A stretch of DNA of 64,000 nucleotides from Styela clava. Its lineage: Eukaryota; Chordata; Ascidiacea; Stolidobranchia; Styelidae. A program made the translations under genes and the position numbers. Every line of letters starts with the position of its first letter. Position 1 is the stretch's first letter. The notes beneath the pieces were generated by a model. It was not told where the DNA came from. It was given only the letters and a program-made list of their open reading frames with translations, and made no database searches. The stretch spans positions 3,286,001 to 3,350,000 of the forward strand of contig NC_135262.1 of NCBI RefSeq assembly GCF_964204865.1, read 5' to 3'. Shown piece by piece: positions 41,145-53,059 of this stretch.

Positions 41145-41544
41145 GCCAACAGTGAGGATCGAACTCACGACCCCTGGTTTACAAGATCAGTGCTCTAATT
41201 ACGGATGTATGGCGATTACTGAAAAGACCGTTGGAAAAGGACAATGAATAGATTTGATTAACTACTTTCACTCGTTCGGATTCAATTGATTGGTTGCATG
41301 CAAAGCCAACAGTGAGGATCGAACTCACGACCCCTGGTTTACAAGATCAGTGCTCTAATTACGGATGTATGGCGATTACTGAAAAGACCGTTGGAAAAGG
41401 ACAATGAATAGATTTGATTAGCTACTTTCACGCGTTCGGATTCGATTGATTGGTTGATAGAGCAAAAGCAGTTAAAGACAACAATTAAGCCACCAGTGAG
41501 GATCGAACTCGCGACCCCTGCACTAACCAACGAACTATGGCGTT
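41145..41544 (-). pseudogene. Three pseudogenes (41145-41216, 41305-41376, 41489-41544)
   Basis: The first two are a 160-bp tandem duplication of a UGU unit without box A. The third is 56 nt, a CGU unit that lost its whole anticodon arm in a 16-nt deletion. Confidence 0.85.
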
Positions 41545-41652
41545 GACTGAAACTATGCATGGAACACGATAATGTGTAGATTTCATTAACTAATTGTAAG
41601 GTTTGTTGTTTCATTTACTCGATAGATGGATATCTAAAAACTAGGAACCAAA

Positions 41653-41724
41653 GCCACCAGTGAGGATCGAACTCACGACCCCTGGTTCACAAGACCAGTG
41701 CTCTAACCACTGAGCTATGGCTGC
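41653..41724 (-). tRNA. tRNA-Thr (UGU), hybrid acceptor
   Basis: Its 5' end is of the GCAGCC type while the 3' half is consensus UGU, leaving A3-G70. A37 is G. Looks like a crossover between two families. Confidence 0.55.
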
Positions 41725-41808
41725 GACTGAAAACGCGGGTGGAACATCACAATGTGTGGATTTGATTGATTGGTGGATAATGCAAAAGCAGTCAAAGACA
41801 ACAATACA

Positions 41809-41880
41809 GCCACCAGCGAGATTCGAACTCGCGACCCCTGCTTTACGAGAGCAGTGCTCTAACCACTGAGCTATGGCGTC
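41809..41880 (-). tRNA. tRNA-Thr (CGU), one acceptor mismatch
   Basis: As 39860-39931, with the usual T4 downstream. Confidence 0.65.
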
Positions 41881-41982
41881 GACTGAAACTATCCGTGGAA
41901 GAAGATAATGTATAGATTTCGTTAAATAATTGTCATTTTTTTATTTCTTGAAAGACAGACATAAACAAAAGGGACATCCAAA

Positions 41983-42054
41983 GCCACCAGTGAGGATCGA
42001 AATCACGACCCCTGGTTTGCAAGACCAGTGCTCTAACCACTGAGCTATGGCGGC
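41983..42054 (-). tRNA. Thr-bodied tRNA with UGC anticodon
   Basis: As 4911-4982, with one T-stem substitution. Confidence 0.74.
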
Positions 42055-42240
42055 GACTCAACACGCGAAGGAAACAAGACAATGTGTAGATTTGATTAAC
42101 TAATTTCACTCGTTCGGATTTGATTGGCGCCGTATGAAACTATGCATGGAACAAGATAATGTATAGATTTCAGTAACTAATTGTAAGGTTTGTTGTTTCA
42201 TTTTCTTGATAGATAAGACATAAAAATACTAGGAACCAAA

Positions 42241-42311
42241 GCCACCAGTGAGGATCGAACTCACGACCCCTGGTTCACAAGACCAGGCTCTAACCACTGA
42301 GCTATGGCGGC
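42241..42311 (-). pseudogene. tRNA-Thr(UGU) lacking position 26
   Basis: 71 nt. The base between D and anticodon stems is lost and A37 is G. Stems are otherwise intact. Confidence 0.5.
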
Positions 42312-42495
42312 GACTGAACACGCGAAGGAAACAAGACATTGTGTGGATTTGATTAACTAATTTAACTCGTTCGGATTTGATTGGCGCCGACTGCAACTAT
42401 GCATGGAACAAGATAATGTATAGATTTCATTAACTAATTGTAAGGTTTGTTGTTTCATTTTCTCGATAGTTAAACATAAAAAAATTGGAACCAAA

Positions 42496-42567
42496 GCCAC
42501 CAGTGAGGATCGAACTCACGACCCCTGGTTTACAAGACCAGTGCTCTGACCACCGAGCTATGGCGGC
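42496..42567 (-). tRNA. tRNA-Thr (UGU)
   Basis: Two D-loop substitutions. Stems intact, T7 downstream. Confidence 0.8.
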
Positions 42568-42751
42568 GACTGAAAACGCTAATGGAACAAGACAATGTTT
42601 GGATTTGATTAATTAATTCCACTCGTTCGGATTTGATTGGCGCCGACTGCAACTATGCATGGAACAAGATAATGTATAGATTTCATTAACTAATTGTAAG
42701 GTTTGTTGTTTCATTTTCTCGATAGTTAAACATAAAAAAATTGGAACCAAA

Positions 42752-42823
42752 GCCACCAGTGAGGATCGAACTCACGACCCCTGGTTTACAAGACCAGTGC
42801 TCTAACCACTGAGCTATGGCGGC
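42752..42823 (-). tRNA. tRNA-Thr (UGU)
   Basis: Identical to the consensus. Confidence 0.95.
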
Positions 42824-43016
42824 GACTGAAAACGCTAATGAAACAAGACAATGTTTGGATTTGATTAATTAATTCCACTCGTTCGGATTTGATTGGCGCC
42901 GACTATGGCGCCGACTGAAACTATGCATGGAGCAAGACAATGTATAGATTTCATTAACTATGAATGTCATTTTTTTAATTTCTTGAGAGATAGACAATAC
43001 AAAGGGAGCATCCAAA

Positions 43017-43088
43017 GCCTCCAGTGAGGATCTAACTCGCGACCCTTGGTTTACAAGACCAGCGCCCTAACAACTGAGCTATGGCTGC
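43017..43088 (-). pseudogene. Divergent tRNA-Thr(UGU)-like unit, GCAGCC type
   Basis: As 8516-8587, but without its usual CGU partner, which was deleted. Confidence 0.7.
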
Positions 43089-43272
43089 GACTGAACACGC
43101 GAAGGAAACAAGACATTGAGTGGATTTGATTAACTAATTTAACTCGTTCGGATTTGATTGGCGCCGACTGCAACTATGCATGGAACAAGATAATGTATAG
43201 ATTTCATTAACTAATTGTAAGGTTTGTTGTTTTATTTTCTCGATAGTTAAACATAAAAAAATTGGAACCAAA

Positions 43273-43344
43273 GCCACCAGTGAGGATCGAATTCACGACC
43301 CCTGATTTACAAGACCAGTGCTCTAACCACTGAGCTATGGCGGC
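43273..43344 (-). tRNA. tRNA-Thr (UGU), stem changes
   Basis: A G-U wobble in the anticodon stem and one T-stem mismatch. Confidence 0.62.
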
Positions 43345-43528
43345 GACTGAAAACGCTAATGAAACAAGACAATGTTTGGATTTGATTAATTAATTCCACT
43401 CGTTCGGATTTGATTGGCGCCGACTGCAACTATGCATGGAACAAGATAATGTATAGATTTCATTAACTAATTGTAAGGTTTGTTGTTTCATTTTCTCGAT
43501 AGTTAAACATAAAAAAATTGGAACCAAA

Positions 43529-43600
43529 GCCACCAGTGAGGATCGAACTCACGACCCCTGGTTTACAAGACCAGTGCTCTAACCACTGAGCTATGGCGGC
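43529..43600 (-). tRNA. tRNA-Thr (UGU)
   Basis: Identical to the consensus. Confidence 0.95.
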
Positions 43601-43785
43601 GACTGAACACGCAAAGGAAACAAGACATTGTGTGGATTTGATTAACTAATTCAACTCGTTCGGATTTGATTGGCGCCGACTGCAACTATTCATGGAACAA
43701 GATAATGTATAGATTTCATTAACTAATTGTGAAGGTTTGTTGTTTCATTTACTCGATAGTTAAACATAAAAAAATAGGAACCAAA

Positions 43786-43857
43786 GCCACCAGTGAGGAT
43801 CGAACTCACGACCCCTGGTTTACAAGACCAGTGCTCTAACCACTGAGCTATGGCGGC
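43786..43857 (-). tRNA. tRNA-Thr (UGU)
   Basis: Identical to the consensus. Confidence 0.95.
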
Positions 43858-44055
43858 GACTGAAAACGCTAATGAAACAAGACAATGTTTGGATTTGATT
43901 AACTAATTCCACTCGTTCGGATTTGATTGGCGCCGACTATGGCGCCAACTGAAACTATTCATGGAACAAGATAATGTATAGATTCCAGTAAGTAATTGTC
44001 AGGTGTGTTGTTTCATTTACTCGATAGATAACACATAAAAAAACAAAGAACCAAA

Positions 44056-44127
44056 GCCACCAGCGGGGATCGAACTCACGACCCCTGGTTTACGGCACCA
44101 GTGCCCTAGCCACAGAGCTATGGCGGC
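44056..44127 (-). pseudogene. C33-family unit, degraded
   Basis: Loop GCCGTAA with D-arm changes. Same lineage as 28054-28125. Confidence 0.55.
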
Positions 44128-44308
44128 GACTAAAATCGCGAATGAAACAAGACAATGTGTGGATTTGATTAACTACTTCCACTCGTTCGGATCCGATTGG
44201 CGCAAACTGAAACTATGCACGGAGCAAGACAATGTATAGATTTCATAAGCTATGAATGTCATTTTTTTAATTTCTTGATAGATAGACAACACAAAGGGGG
44301 CATCCAAA

Positions 44309-44380
44309 GCCTCCAGTGAGGATCGAACTCACGATCCTTGGTTTACAAGACCAGCGTCCAAACAGCTGAGCTATGGCTGC
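44309..44380 (-). pseudogene. Divergent tRNA-Thr(UGU)-like unit, GCAGCC type
   Basis: Same lineage as 28307-28378. Confidence 0.68.
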
Positions 44381-44464
44381 GACTGAAAACGCGGGTGGAA
44401 CATGACAATGTGTGGATTTGATTGATTGGTTGATAAAGCAAAAGCAGTCAAAGACAACAATACA

Positions 44465-46127
44465 GCCACCAACGAGATTCGAACTCGCGACCCCTGCTTT
44501 AGAAAGCAGTGCTCTAACCACTGAGCTATGGCGGCGTCGAAAATTCAACGGAACCCGAACAATTTATAGATTTCATTGACTAATTGCCATTTTCTTATTT
44601 TCTTGATAGATAGACATCACGGAACGAGCATGCAAAGCCACCAGTGAGGATCGAACTCACGACCCCTGATTTACAAGACCAGTGCTCTAATTACGGATGT
44701 ATATCGGCTACTGAAAAGACCGTTGGAAAAGGACAATATATAGATTTGATTAACTACCTTCACTCGTTCGGATTTGACGGATTGTTAGATATACAATAAG
44801 AAGACGTCCAGAACAGCAATAAAGCCACCTGCTCGGTTACAACTCGCGAATCCTGCCTTACGAGAGCATTGCACTAACCATTGAACTAGGGCGTCGACTG
44901 AAGCTATACATGAAAGAAGATAAGGTATAGATTTTGGTAAATAGTTGTTATTTTTCAATTTTCTTGAAAGATGGACATAAACAAAAGGGACATCCAGAGC
45001 CACCAGTGAGGACCGAACTCACGACCCCTGGTTTACAAGACCAGTGCTCTAATTACGGATGTATATCGGCTACTGAAAAGATCGTTGAAAAAGGATAATG
45101 TATAGATTTGATTAACTACTTTCACTCGTTCGGATTTGATTGATTGGTTGATAGAGCAAAAGCAGCTAAAGACAGCAATTAAGCCACCAGTGAGGATCGA
45201 ACTCCCGACCCCTGCTTTATGAGAGCAGTGCACTAACCAACGAACTATGGCGTCGACTGAAACTATTCATGGAACAAGATAATGTGTAGCTTTCACTAAC
45301 TAATTTTAAGGTTTGTTGTTTCATTCACTCGATAGATGGACATCAAAAAACTAGGAACCAAAGCCACCAGAGAGGATAGAACTCACGACCCCTGGTTTAC
45401 GAGACTAGTGCACTAACCACTGAGCTATGGCGGCGACTGTAAACGCTAATGAAACAAGACAATGTGTGGATTTGATTAACCACTTCCACTCGTTCGGATT
45501 TTAATGATTGGTATATAAAGCAAAAGCAGTTAAAGACAGCAATAAAGCCATCAGCGAGATTTAAACTTGCGACCCCTGCTTTACGAGAGGAGTGCTCTAA
45601 CCACTGAGCTATGGCGGAAAATTAAAATACGGTTTACTAAGTGTCATTTTTTTAAGTTCTTGATAGATTAACATCACAAAGGGTGCATCCAAAGCCACCA
45701 GTGAAAATCGAAGTCACGACCCCTGGTTTACAAGACCAGCGCCCTAACAACTGAGCTATGGCGGCAACTGCAAACGCAAATGAAACAAGACAATGTGTGA
45801 ATTTGATTAACTACTTTCACTCTTTTGGATTTGATTGATTGGTGGATATAACAAGAGAAGCCGTCCAAAACAGCAATAAAGTCACCAGCGCGTTTCCAAC
45901 TCGCGACTCCTGCTTCCCGAGAGAAGTGCACTAACCAATGAACTATGGCGTCGACTGAATCTATGCGTGGAAGAAGATAATGTATAGATTTCGTTAAATA
46001 ATTGTCAATTTTTTATTTTCTTGAAAGACAGACATAAACAAAAGTGACATGGTAAGCGACCAGTGAGGATTGAACCCGCGACCCCTGCTTTACGAGAGCA
46101 GTGCACTAACCAATGAACTATTACGTC
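44465..46127 (-). pseudogene. Run of ten degraded units
   Basis: 44465-44535 (CGU, six-base anticodon loop), 44637-44708, 44824-44895, 44999-45070, 45183-45254 (CAU), 45363-45434 (CGU in UGU-type stem, broken box B), 45547-45618, 45694-45765 (UGU, broken T loop), 45881-45952 and 46056-46127. All have a lost box or unpaired acceptor. Confidence 0.8.
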
Positions 46128-46235
46128 GACTGAAACTATGCATGAAACAAGATAATGTATAGATTTCATTAACTAATTTTAAGGTTTGTTGTTTCATTTA
46201 CTCGATAGATAAACATCAAAAAAATCGGAACCAAA

Positions 46236-46307
46236 GCCACCAGTGAGGATCGAACTCACGACCCCTGGTTTACAAGACCAGTGCTCTAACCACTGAGCTA
46301 TGGCGGC
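46236..46307 (-). tRNA. tRNA-Thr (UGU)
   Basis: Identical to the consensus. Confidence 0.95.
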
Positions 46308-46492
46308 GACTGAACACGCAAAGGAAACAAGACATTGTGTGGATTTGATTAACTAATTCAACTCGTTCGGATTTGATTGGCGCCGACTGCAACTATTCAT
46401 GGAACAAGATAATGTATAGATTTCATTAACTAATTGTGAAGGTTTGTTGTTTCATTTACTCGATAGTTAAACATAAAAAAATAGGAACCAAA

Positions 46493-46564
46493 GCCACCAG
46501 TGAGGATCGAACTCAGGACCCCTGGTTTACAAGACCAGTGCTCTAACCACTGAGCTATGGCGGC
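46493..46564 (-). tRNA. tRNA-Thr (UGU), T-stem mismatch
   Basis: One T-stem substitution. Otherwise consensus. Confidence 0.72.
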
Positions 46565-46762
46565 GACTGAAAACGCTAATGAAACAAGACAATGTTTGGA
46601 TTTGATTAACTAATTCCACTCGTTCGGATTTGATTGGCGCCGACTATGGCGCCAACTGAAACTATTCATGGAACAAGATAATGTATAGATTTCAGTAAGT
46701 AATTGTCAGGTGTGTTGTTTCATTTACTCGATAGATAACACATAAAAAAACAAAGAACTAAA

Positions 46763-46834
46763 GCCACCAGCGGGGATCGAACTCACGACCCCTGGTTTAC
46801 GGCACCAGTGCCCTAGCCACAGAGCTATGGCGGC
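46763..46834 (-). pseudogene. C33-family unit, degraded
   Basis: Duplicate of 44056-44127. Confidence 0.55.
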
Positions 46835-47015
46835 GACTAAAATCGCGAATGAAACAAGACAATGTGTGGATTTGATTAACTACTTCCACTCGTTCGGATC
46901 CGATTGGCGCAAACTGAAACTATGCACGGAGCAAGACAATGTATAGATTTCATAAGCTATGAATGTCATTTTTTTAATTTCTTGATAGATAGACAACACA
47001 AAGGGGGCATCCAAA

Positions 47016-47087
47016 GCCTCCAGTGAGGATCGAACTCACGATCCTTGGTTTACAAGACCAGCGTCCAAACAGCTGAGCTATGGCTGC
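47016..47087 (-). pseudogene. Divergent tRNA-Thr(UGU)-like unit, GCAGCC type
   Basis: Duplicate of 44309-44380. Confidence 0.68.
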
Positions 47088-47171
47088 GACTGAAAACGCG
47101 GGTGGAACATGACAATGTGTGGATTTGATTGATTGGTTGATAAAGCAAAAGCAGTCAAAGACAACAATACA

Positions 47172-49122
47172 GCCACCAACGAGATTCGAACTCGCGACCC
47201 CTGCTTTAGAAAGCAGTGCTCTAACCACTGAGCTATGGCGGCGTCTAAAATTCAACGGAACCCGAACAATTTATAGATTTCATTGACTAATTGCCATTTT
47301 CTTATTTTCTTGATAGATAGACATCACGGAACGAGCATGCAAAGCCACCAGTGAGGATCGAACTCACGACCCCTGATTTACAAGACCAGTGCTCTAATTA
47401 CGGATGTATATCGGCTACTGAAAAGACCGTTGGAAAAGGACAATATATAGATTTGATTAACTACCTTCACTCGTTCGGATTTGACGGATTGTTAGATATA
47501 CAATAAGAAGACGTCCAGAACAGCAATAAAGCCACCTGCTCGGTTACAACTCGCGAATCCTGCCTTACGAGAGCATTGCACTAACCATTGAACTAGGGCG
47601 TCGACTGAAGCTATACATGAAAGAAGATAAGGTATAGATTTTGGTAAATAGTTGTTATTTTTCAATTTTCTTGAAAGATGGACATAAACAAAAGGGACAT
47701 CCAGAGCCACCAGTGAGGACCGAACTCACGACCCCTGGTTTACAAGACCAGTGCTCTAATTACGGATGTATATCGGCTACTGAAAAGATCGTTGAAAAAG
47801 GATAATGTATAGATTTGATTAACTACTTTCACTCGTTCGGATTTGATTGATTGGTTGATAGAGCAAAAGCAGCTAAAGACAGCAATTAAGCCACCAGTGA
47901 GGATCGAACTCGCGACCCCTGCTTTATGAGAGCAGTGCACTAACCAATGAACTATGGCGATGACTGAAACTATGCATGGAACAAGATAATGTGTAGACTT
48001 CATTAACTAATTGTAAGGTTTGTTGTTTCATTTATTCGATAGATGAACATCAAAAAACAAGGAACCAAAGCCACCAGTGAGGATCGAACTCACGAGCCCT
48101 GGTGATTTACTACTTTCACTCGTTCGGGTTTGATTGATTGGTTGATAGAGCAAAAGCAGTTACAGACAGCAATTAAGCCACCAGTGAGGATCGAACTCCC
48201 GACCCCTGCTTTACGAGAGCAGTGCACTAACCAACGAACTATGGCGTCGACTGAAACTATCCATGGAACAAGATAATGTGTAGATTTCATTAACTAATTT
48301 TAAGGTTTGTTGTTTCATTTACTCGATAGATGTACATAAAAAAACTAGGAACCAAAGTTACCAGTGAGGATAGAACTCACGGCCCCTGGTTTACGAGACC
48401 AGTGCACTAACCACTGAGCTATGGCGGCGACTGTAAACGCTAATGATACAAGACAATGTGTTGATTTGATTAACCACTTCCAATCGTTCGGATTTTAATG
48501 ATTGGTATATAAAGTAAAAGCAGTTAAAGACAGCAATAAAGCCATCAGAGAGATTTAAACTTGCGACCCCTGCTTTACGAGAGGAGTTCTCTAACCACTG
48601 AGCTATGGCGGAATATTTAAAATACGGTTTAACTAATTGTCATTTTTTAAGGTCTTGTTAGATTAACATCACAAAGGGAGCATCCAAAGCCACCATTGAA
48701 AATCGAAGTCACGACCCCTGGTTTACAAGACTAGCGCCCTAACAACTGAGCTATGGCGGCAACTGCAAACGCAAATGAAACAAGACAATGTGTGAATTTG
48801 ATTAACTACTTTCACTCTTTCGGATTTGATTGATTGGTGGATATACCAAGAGAAGCCGTCCAAAACAGCAATAAAGTCACCAGCGCGTTTCCAACTCGCG
48901 ACTCCTGCTTCCCGAGAGAAGTGCACTAACCAATGAACTATGGCGTCGACTGAAACTATGCGTGGAAGAAGATAATGTATAGATTTCGTTAAATAATTGT
49001 CAATTTTTTATTTTATTGAAAGACAGACATAAACAAAAGTGACTTGGTAAGCGACCAGTGAGGATTGAACCCGCGACCCCTGCTTTACGAGAGCAGTTCA
49101 CTAACCAATGAACTATTACGTC
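47172..49122 (-). pseudogene. Run of twelve degraded units
   Basis: 47172-47242 (six-base anticodon loop), 47344-47415, 47531-47602, 47706-47777, 47890-47961 (CAU), 48070-48103 (3' half only), 48177-48248 (CGU), 48357-48428 (CGU in UGU-type stem), 48541-48612, 48689-48760, 48876-48947 and 49051-49122. From 48,070 on it parallels 37,106-38,145. Confidence 0.8.
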
Positions 49123-49230
49123 GACTGAAACTATGCATGAAACAAGATAATGTATAGATTTCATTAACTAGTTGTAAGGTTTGTTGTTTCATTTACTCGA
49201 TAGATAAACATTATAAAAATCGGAAACAAA

Positions 49231-49302
49231 GCCACCAGTGAGGATCGAACTCACGACCCCTGGTTTACAAGACCAGTGCTTAAACCACTGAGCTATGGCG
49301 GC
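49231..49302 (-). tRNA. tRNA-Thr (UGU), D-stem change
   Basis: Counterpart of 38254-38325, with one further D-loop difference. Confidence 0.66.
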
Positions 49303-49486
49303 GACTGAACACGCGAAGGAAACAAGACATTGTGTGGATTTGATTAACTAATTCAACTCGTTCGGATTTGATTGGCGCCGACTGCAACTATGCATGGAAC
49401 AAGATAATGTATAGATTTCATTAACTAATTGTAAGGTTTGTTGTTTCATTTACTCGATAGTTAAACATAAAAAAATTGGAACCAAA

Positions 49487-49557
49487 GCCACCATTGAGGA
49501 TCGAACTCACGACCCCTGTTTACAAGACCAGTGCTCTAACCACTGAGCTATGGCGGC
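49487..49557 (-). pseudogene. tRNA-Thr(UGU) with one-base anticodon-stem deletion
   Basis: Counterpart of 38511-38581, with the same missing base. Confidence 0.6.
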
Positions 49558-49756
49558 GACTGAAAACGCTAATGAAACAAGACAATGTTTGGATTCGATT
49601 AACTAATTCCACTCGTTCGGATTTGATTGGCGCCGACTATGGCGCCGACTGAAACTATTCATGGAACAAGATAATGTATAGATTTCAGTTACTAATTGTC
49701 AGGTGTGTTGTTTCATTTTCTCGATAGATAAGACATAAAAAAAACAAAGAACCAAA

Positions 49757-49828
49757 GCCACCAGTGAGGATCAAACTCACGACCCCTGGTTTACGGGACC
49801 AGTGCCCTAACCACTGAGCTATGGCGGC
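49757..49828 (-). tRNA. tRNA-Thr (CGU), C33 family
   Basis: Counterpart of 38781-38851, but with a complete acceptor. T loop TTTGATC. Confidence 0.45.
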
Positions 49829-50010
49829 GACTAAAATCGCGAATGAAACAATACAATGTGTGGATTTGATTAACTAATTTCACTCGTTCGGATCCGATTG
49901 GCGCCAACTGAAACTATGCATGGAGCAAGACAATGTATAGATTTCATTAACTATGAATGTCAATTTTTTTAATTTCTTGATAGATAGACAACACAAAGGG
50001 AGCATCTAAA

Positions 50011-50082
50011 GCCTCCAGTGAGGATCGACCTCACGACACTTGGTTTACAAGACCAGCGCCCTAACAGCTGAGCTATGGCTGC
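50011..50082 (-). pseudogene. Divergent tRNA-Thr(UGU)-like unit, GCAGCC type
   Basis: Subfamily of 640-711. 156 bp from 50167. Confidence 0.62.
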
Positions 50083-50166
50083 GACTGAAAACGCGGGTGG
50101 AACGTGACAATGTGTGGATTTGATTGATTGGTTGATAAAGCAAAAGCAGTCAAAGAAAACAATACA

Positions 50167-50238
50167 GCCACCAGCGAGATTCGAACTCGCGACCCCTGCT
50201 TTACGAGAGCAGTGCTCTAACCACTGAGCTATGGCGGC
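50167..50238 (-). tRNA. tRNA-Thr (CGU)
   Basis: Identical to the consensus CGU body. Confidence 0.94.
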
Positions 50239-50339
50239 GTCGAAAATGCAAATGGAACGAAACAATTTATAGATTTCAATAACTAATTGCCATTTTCTAA
50301 TTTTCTTGATAGATAGACATCACGGATCGAGCATGCAAA

Positions 50340-50595
50340 GCCAACAGTGAGGATCGAACTCACGACCCCTGGTTTACAAGATCAGTGCTCTAATTACGGA
50401 TGTATGGCGATTACTGAAAAGACCGTTGGAAAAGGACAATGAATAGATTTGATTAACTACTTTCACTCGTTCGGATTCGATTGATTGGTTGATAGAGCAA
50501 AAGCAGTTAAAGACAACAATTAAGCCACCAGTGAGGATCGAACTCGCGCCCCCTGCTTTACGAGAACAGTGCACTAACCAACGAACTATGGCGTT
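50340..50595 (-). pseudogene. Two tRNA-Thr pseudogenes (50340-50411, 50524-50595)
   Basis: Pair of the 968-1223 type, a counterpart of 39362-39617. Confidence 0.8.
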
Positions 50596-50703
50596 GACTG
50601 AAACTATGCATGAAACAAGATAATGTATAGATTTCATTAACTAATTTTAAGGTTTGTTGTTTCATTTACTCGATAGATAAACATTAAAAAAATCGGAACC
50701 AAA

Positions 50704-50775
50704 GCCACCAGTGAGGATCGAACTCACGACCCCTGGTTTACAAGACCAGTGCTCTAACCACTGAGCTATGGCGGC
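50704..50775 (-). tRNA. tRNA-Thr (UGU)
   Basis: Identical to the consensus. Confidence 0.95.
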
Positions 50776-50973
50776 GACTGAAAACGCTGATGAAACAAGA
50801 CAATGTTTGGATTTGATTAACTAATTCCACTCGTTCGGATTTGATTGGCGCCGACTATGGCGCCGACTGAAACTATTCATGGAACAAGATAATGTATAGA
50901 TTTCAGTAACTAATTGTCAGGTGTGTTGTTTCATTTACTCGATAGATAAGACATAAAAAAACAAAGAACCAAA

Positions 50974-51045
50974 GCCACCAGTGAGGATCGAATTCACGAC
51001 CCCTGGTTTAGGGGATCAGTGCCCTATCCTCTGCGCTTTGGCGGC
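50974..51045 (-). pseudogene. Degraded C33-family unit
   Basis: Loop CCCCTAA, with many changes in the D arm and acceptor. Confidence 0.75.
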
Positions 51046-51201
51046 GACTAAAATCGCGAATGAAACAAGACAATGTGTGAATTTGATTTACTACTTTTAC
51101 TCGTTCGGATCCGATTGGCGCCAACTGAAACTATGCATGGAGCAAGACAATGTATAGATTTAATTAACTATGAATGTCAAGCAGTCAAAGACAACAATAC
51201 A

Positions 51202-51273
51202 GCCACCAGTGAGATTCGAACTCGCGACCGCTGCTTTACGAGAGCAGTGCTCTAACCACTGAACTATGGCGGC
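51202..51273 (-). tRNA. tRNA-Thr (CGU), several substitutions
   Basis: Anticodon arm intact, with changes in the T stem, variable loop and D arm. The GCAGCC partner normally beside it has been deleted, with a junction near 51,180. Confidence 0.5.
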
Positions 51274-51373
51274 GTCGAAAATGCAACGGAACGAAAAAAT
51301 TTATAGATTTCAATCACTTATTGCCATTTTCTAATTTTCTTGATAGATAGACATCACGGAACGAGCATGCAAA

Positions 51374-51445
51374 GCCACCAGTGAGGGTCGAACTCACGAC
51401 CCCTGGTTTACAAGACCAGTGCTCTAATTACGGATGTATGGCGGC
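51374..51445 (-). pseudogene. tRNA-Thr(UGU) pseudogene
   Basis: Lost box A. T loop TTCGACC. Confidence 0.78.
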
Positions 51446-51622
51446 TACTGAAAAGACCGTTGGAACAGGACAATGTATAGATTTGAATAACTACTTTCAC
51501 TCGTTCGAACTATGGCGTCGACTGAAACTATCCATGGAAGAAGATATTGTATAGATTTCGTTAAATAATTGTCATTTTTTTATTTTCTTGAAAGACAAAC
51601 ATAAACAAAAGGGACAACCAGA

Positions 51623-51694
51623 GCCACCAGTGAGGATCGAACTCACGACCCCTGGTTCACAAGACCAGTGCTCTAACCACTGAGCTACGGCCGC
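51623..51694 (-). tRNA. tRNA-Thr (UGU), acceptor changes
   Basis: Acceptor GCGGCCG has two non-pairing positions and A37 is G. The T arm is intact. Confidence 0.48.
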
Positions 51695-51806
51695 GACAGA
51701 AAACGCTAATGAAACAAGACAATGTGTGGATTTGATTAACCACTTCCACTCGTTCGGATTTTAATGACTGGTATATAAAGCAAAAGCAGTTAAAGACAGC
51801 AATTAA

Positions 51807-52951
51807 GCCATTAGCGAGATTTAAACTCGCGACTCCTGCTTCACGGGAGAAGTGCACTAACCAATGAACTATGGCGTCGACTGAGTCTATGCGTGGAAGG
51901 AGATAATGTAAAGATTTCGTTAAATAATTGTCAATTTTTTATTTTCTTTAAAGACAGACATAAACAAAAGGGACATGGTAAGCCACCAGTGAGGATTGAA
52001 CTCGCGACCCCTGCTTTACGAGAGCAGTGCACTAACCAATGAACTATTACGTCGACTGAAACTATGCATGAAACAAGATAATGTATAGATTTCATTAACT
52101 AATTGTAAGGTTTGTTGTTTCAGTTACTCGATAGATAAACATTAAAAAAATCGGAACCAAAGCCATCAGTGAGGATCGAACTCACGACCCGTGGTTTACA
52201 AGACCAGTGCTCTAACCATTGAACTATGACGTCGACTGAAACTATGCAAGGAAGAAGATAAGGTATAGATTTCGTTAAATAGTTGTTATTTTTTAATTTT
52301 CATGAAAGATAGACATAAACAAAAGGGACATCCAAAGCCACCAGTGAGGATCGAACTCACGATCCCTGGTTTACAAGACCAGTGCTCTAATTACGGATGT
52401 ATATCGGGTACTGAAAAGACCGTTGGAAAAGGACAATGTATAGATTTGATTACCTACTTTCACTCGTTCGGATTTGACGGATTCTTAGATATACCATAAG
52501 AAGCCATCCAGAACAGCAATAAAGCCACCTGCTCGGTTACAACTCGCGACTCCTGCTTTACGAGAGCATTGCTCTAACCATTGAACTATGGCGTCGACTG
52601 AAACTATGCAAGGAAGAAGATAAGGTATAGATTTCGTTAAATAGTTGTTATTTTTTAATTTTCTTGAAAGATATACATAAACAAAAGGGACATTCAAAGC
52701 CACCAATGAGAATCTATGTCACGACCCCTGGTTTACAAGACCAGTGCTCTAACCACTGAGCTATGGCGGCGACTGAAAAGACTGAAAGAAGACAATGTTT
52801 GGATTTGATTAACTACTTTCACTCGTTCGGATTTGATTGATTGGTTGATAGAGCAAAAGTAGTTAAAGACAGCAATTAAGCCACCAGTGAGGATCGAACT
52901 CGCGACCCCTGTTTTATGAGAGCAATGCATTAACCAATAAACTATGGCGTT
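51807..52951 (-). pseudogene. Run of seven degraded units
   Basis: 51807-51878, 51982-52053, 52162-52233 (UGU 3' half joined to a decayed 5' end), 52337-52408, 52524-52595, 52699-52770 (UGU with intact 5' half but destroyed T loop) and 52880-52951 (CAU). Confidence 0.78.
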
Positions 52952-53059
52952 GACTGAAACTATGCATGGAACAAGATAATGTGTAGAATTCATTAACTAA
53001 TTGTAATGTTTGTTGTTTCATTTACTCGATAGATGGACATCAAAAAACTAGGAACCAAA

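Larger units (their letters stand above)
44056..47961. repeat. 2.7-kb offset duplication within the array
   Basis: Seven consecutive units from 44,056 to 45,254 recur at exactly +2,707 (46,763 to 47,961), including a six-base-anticodon-loop pseudogene. Confidence 0.9.
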
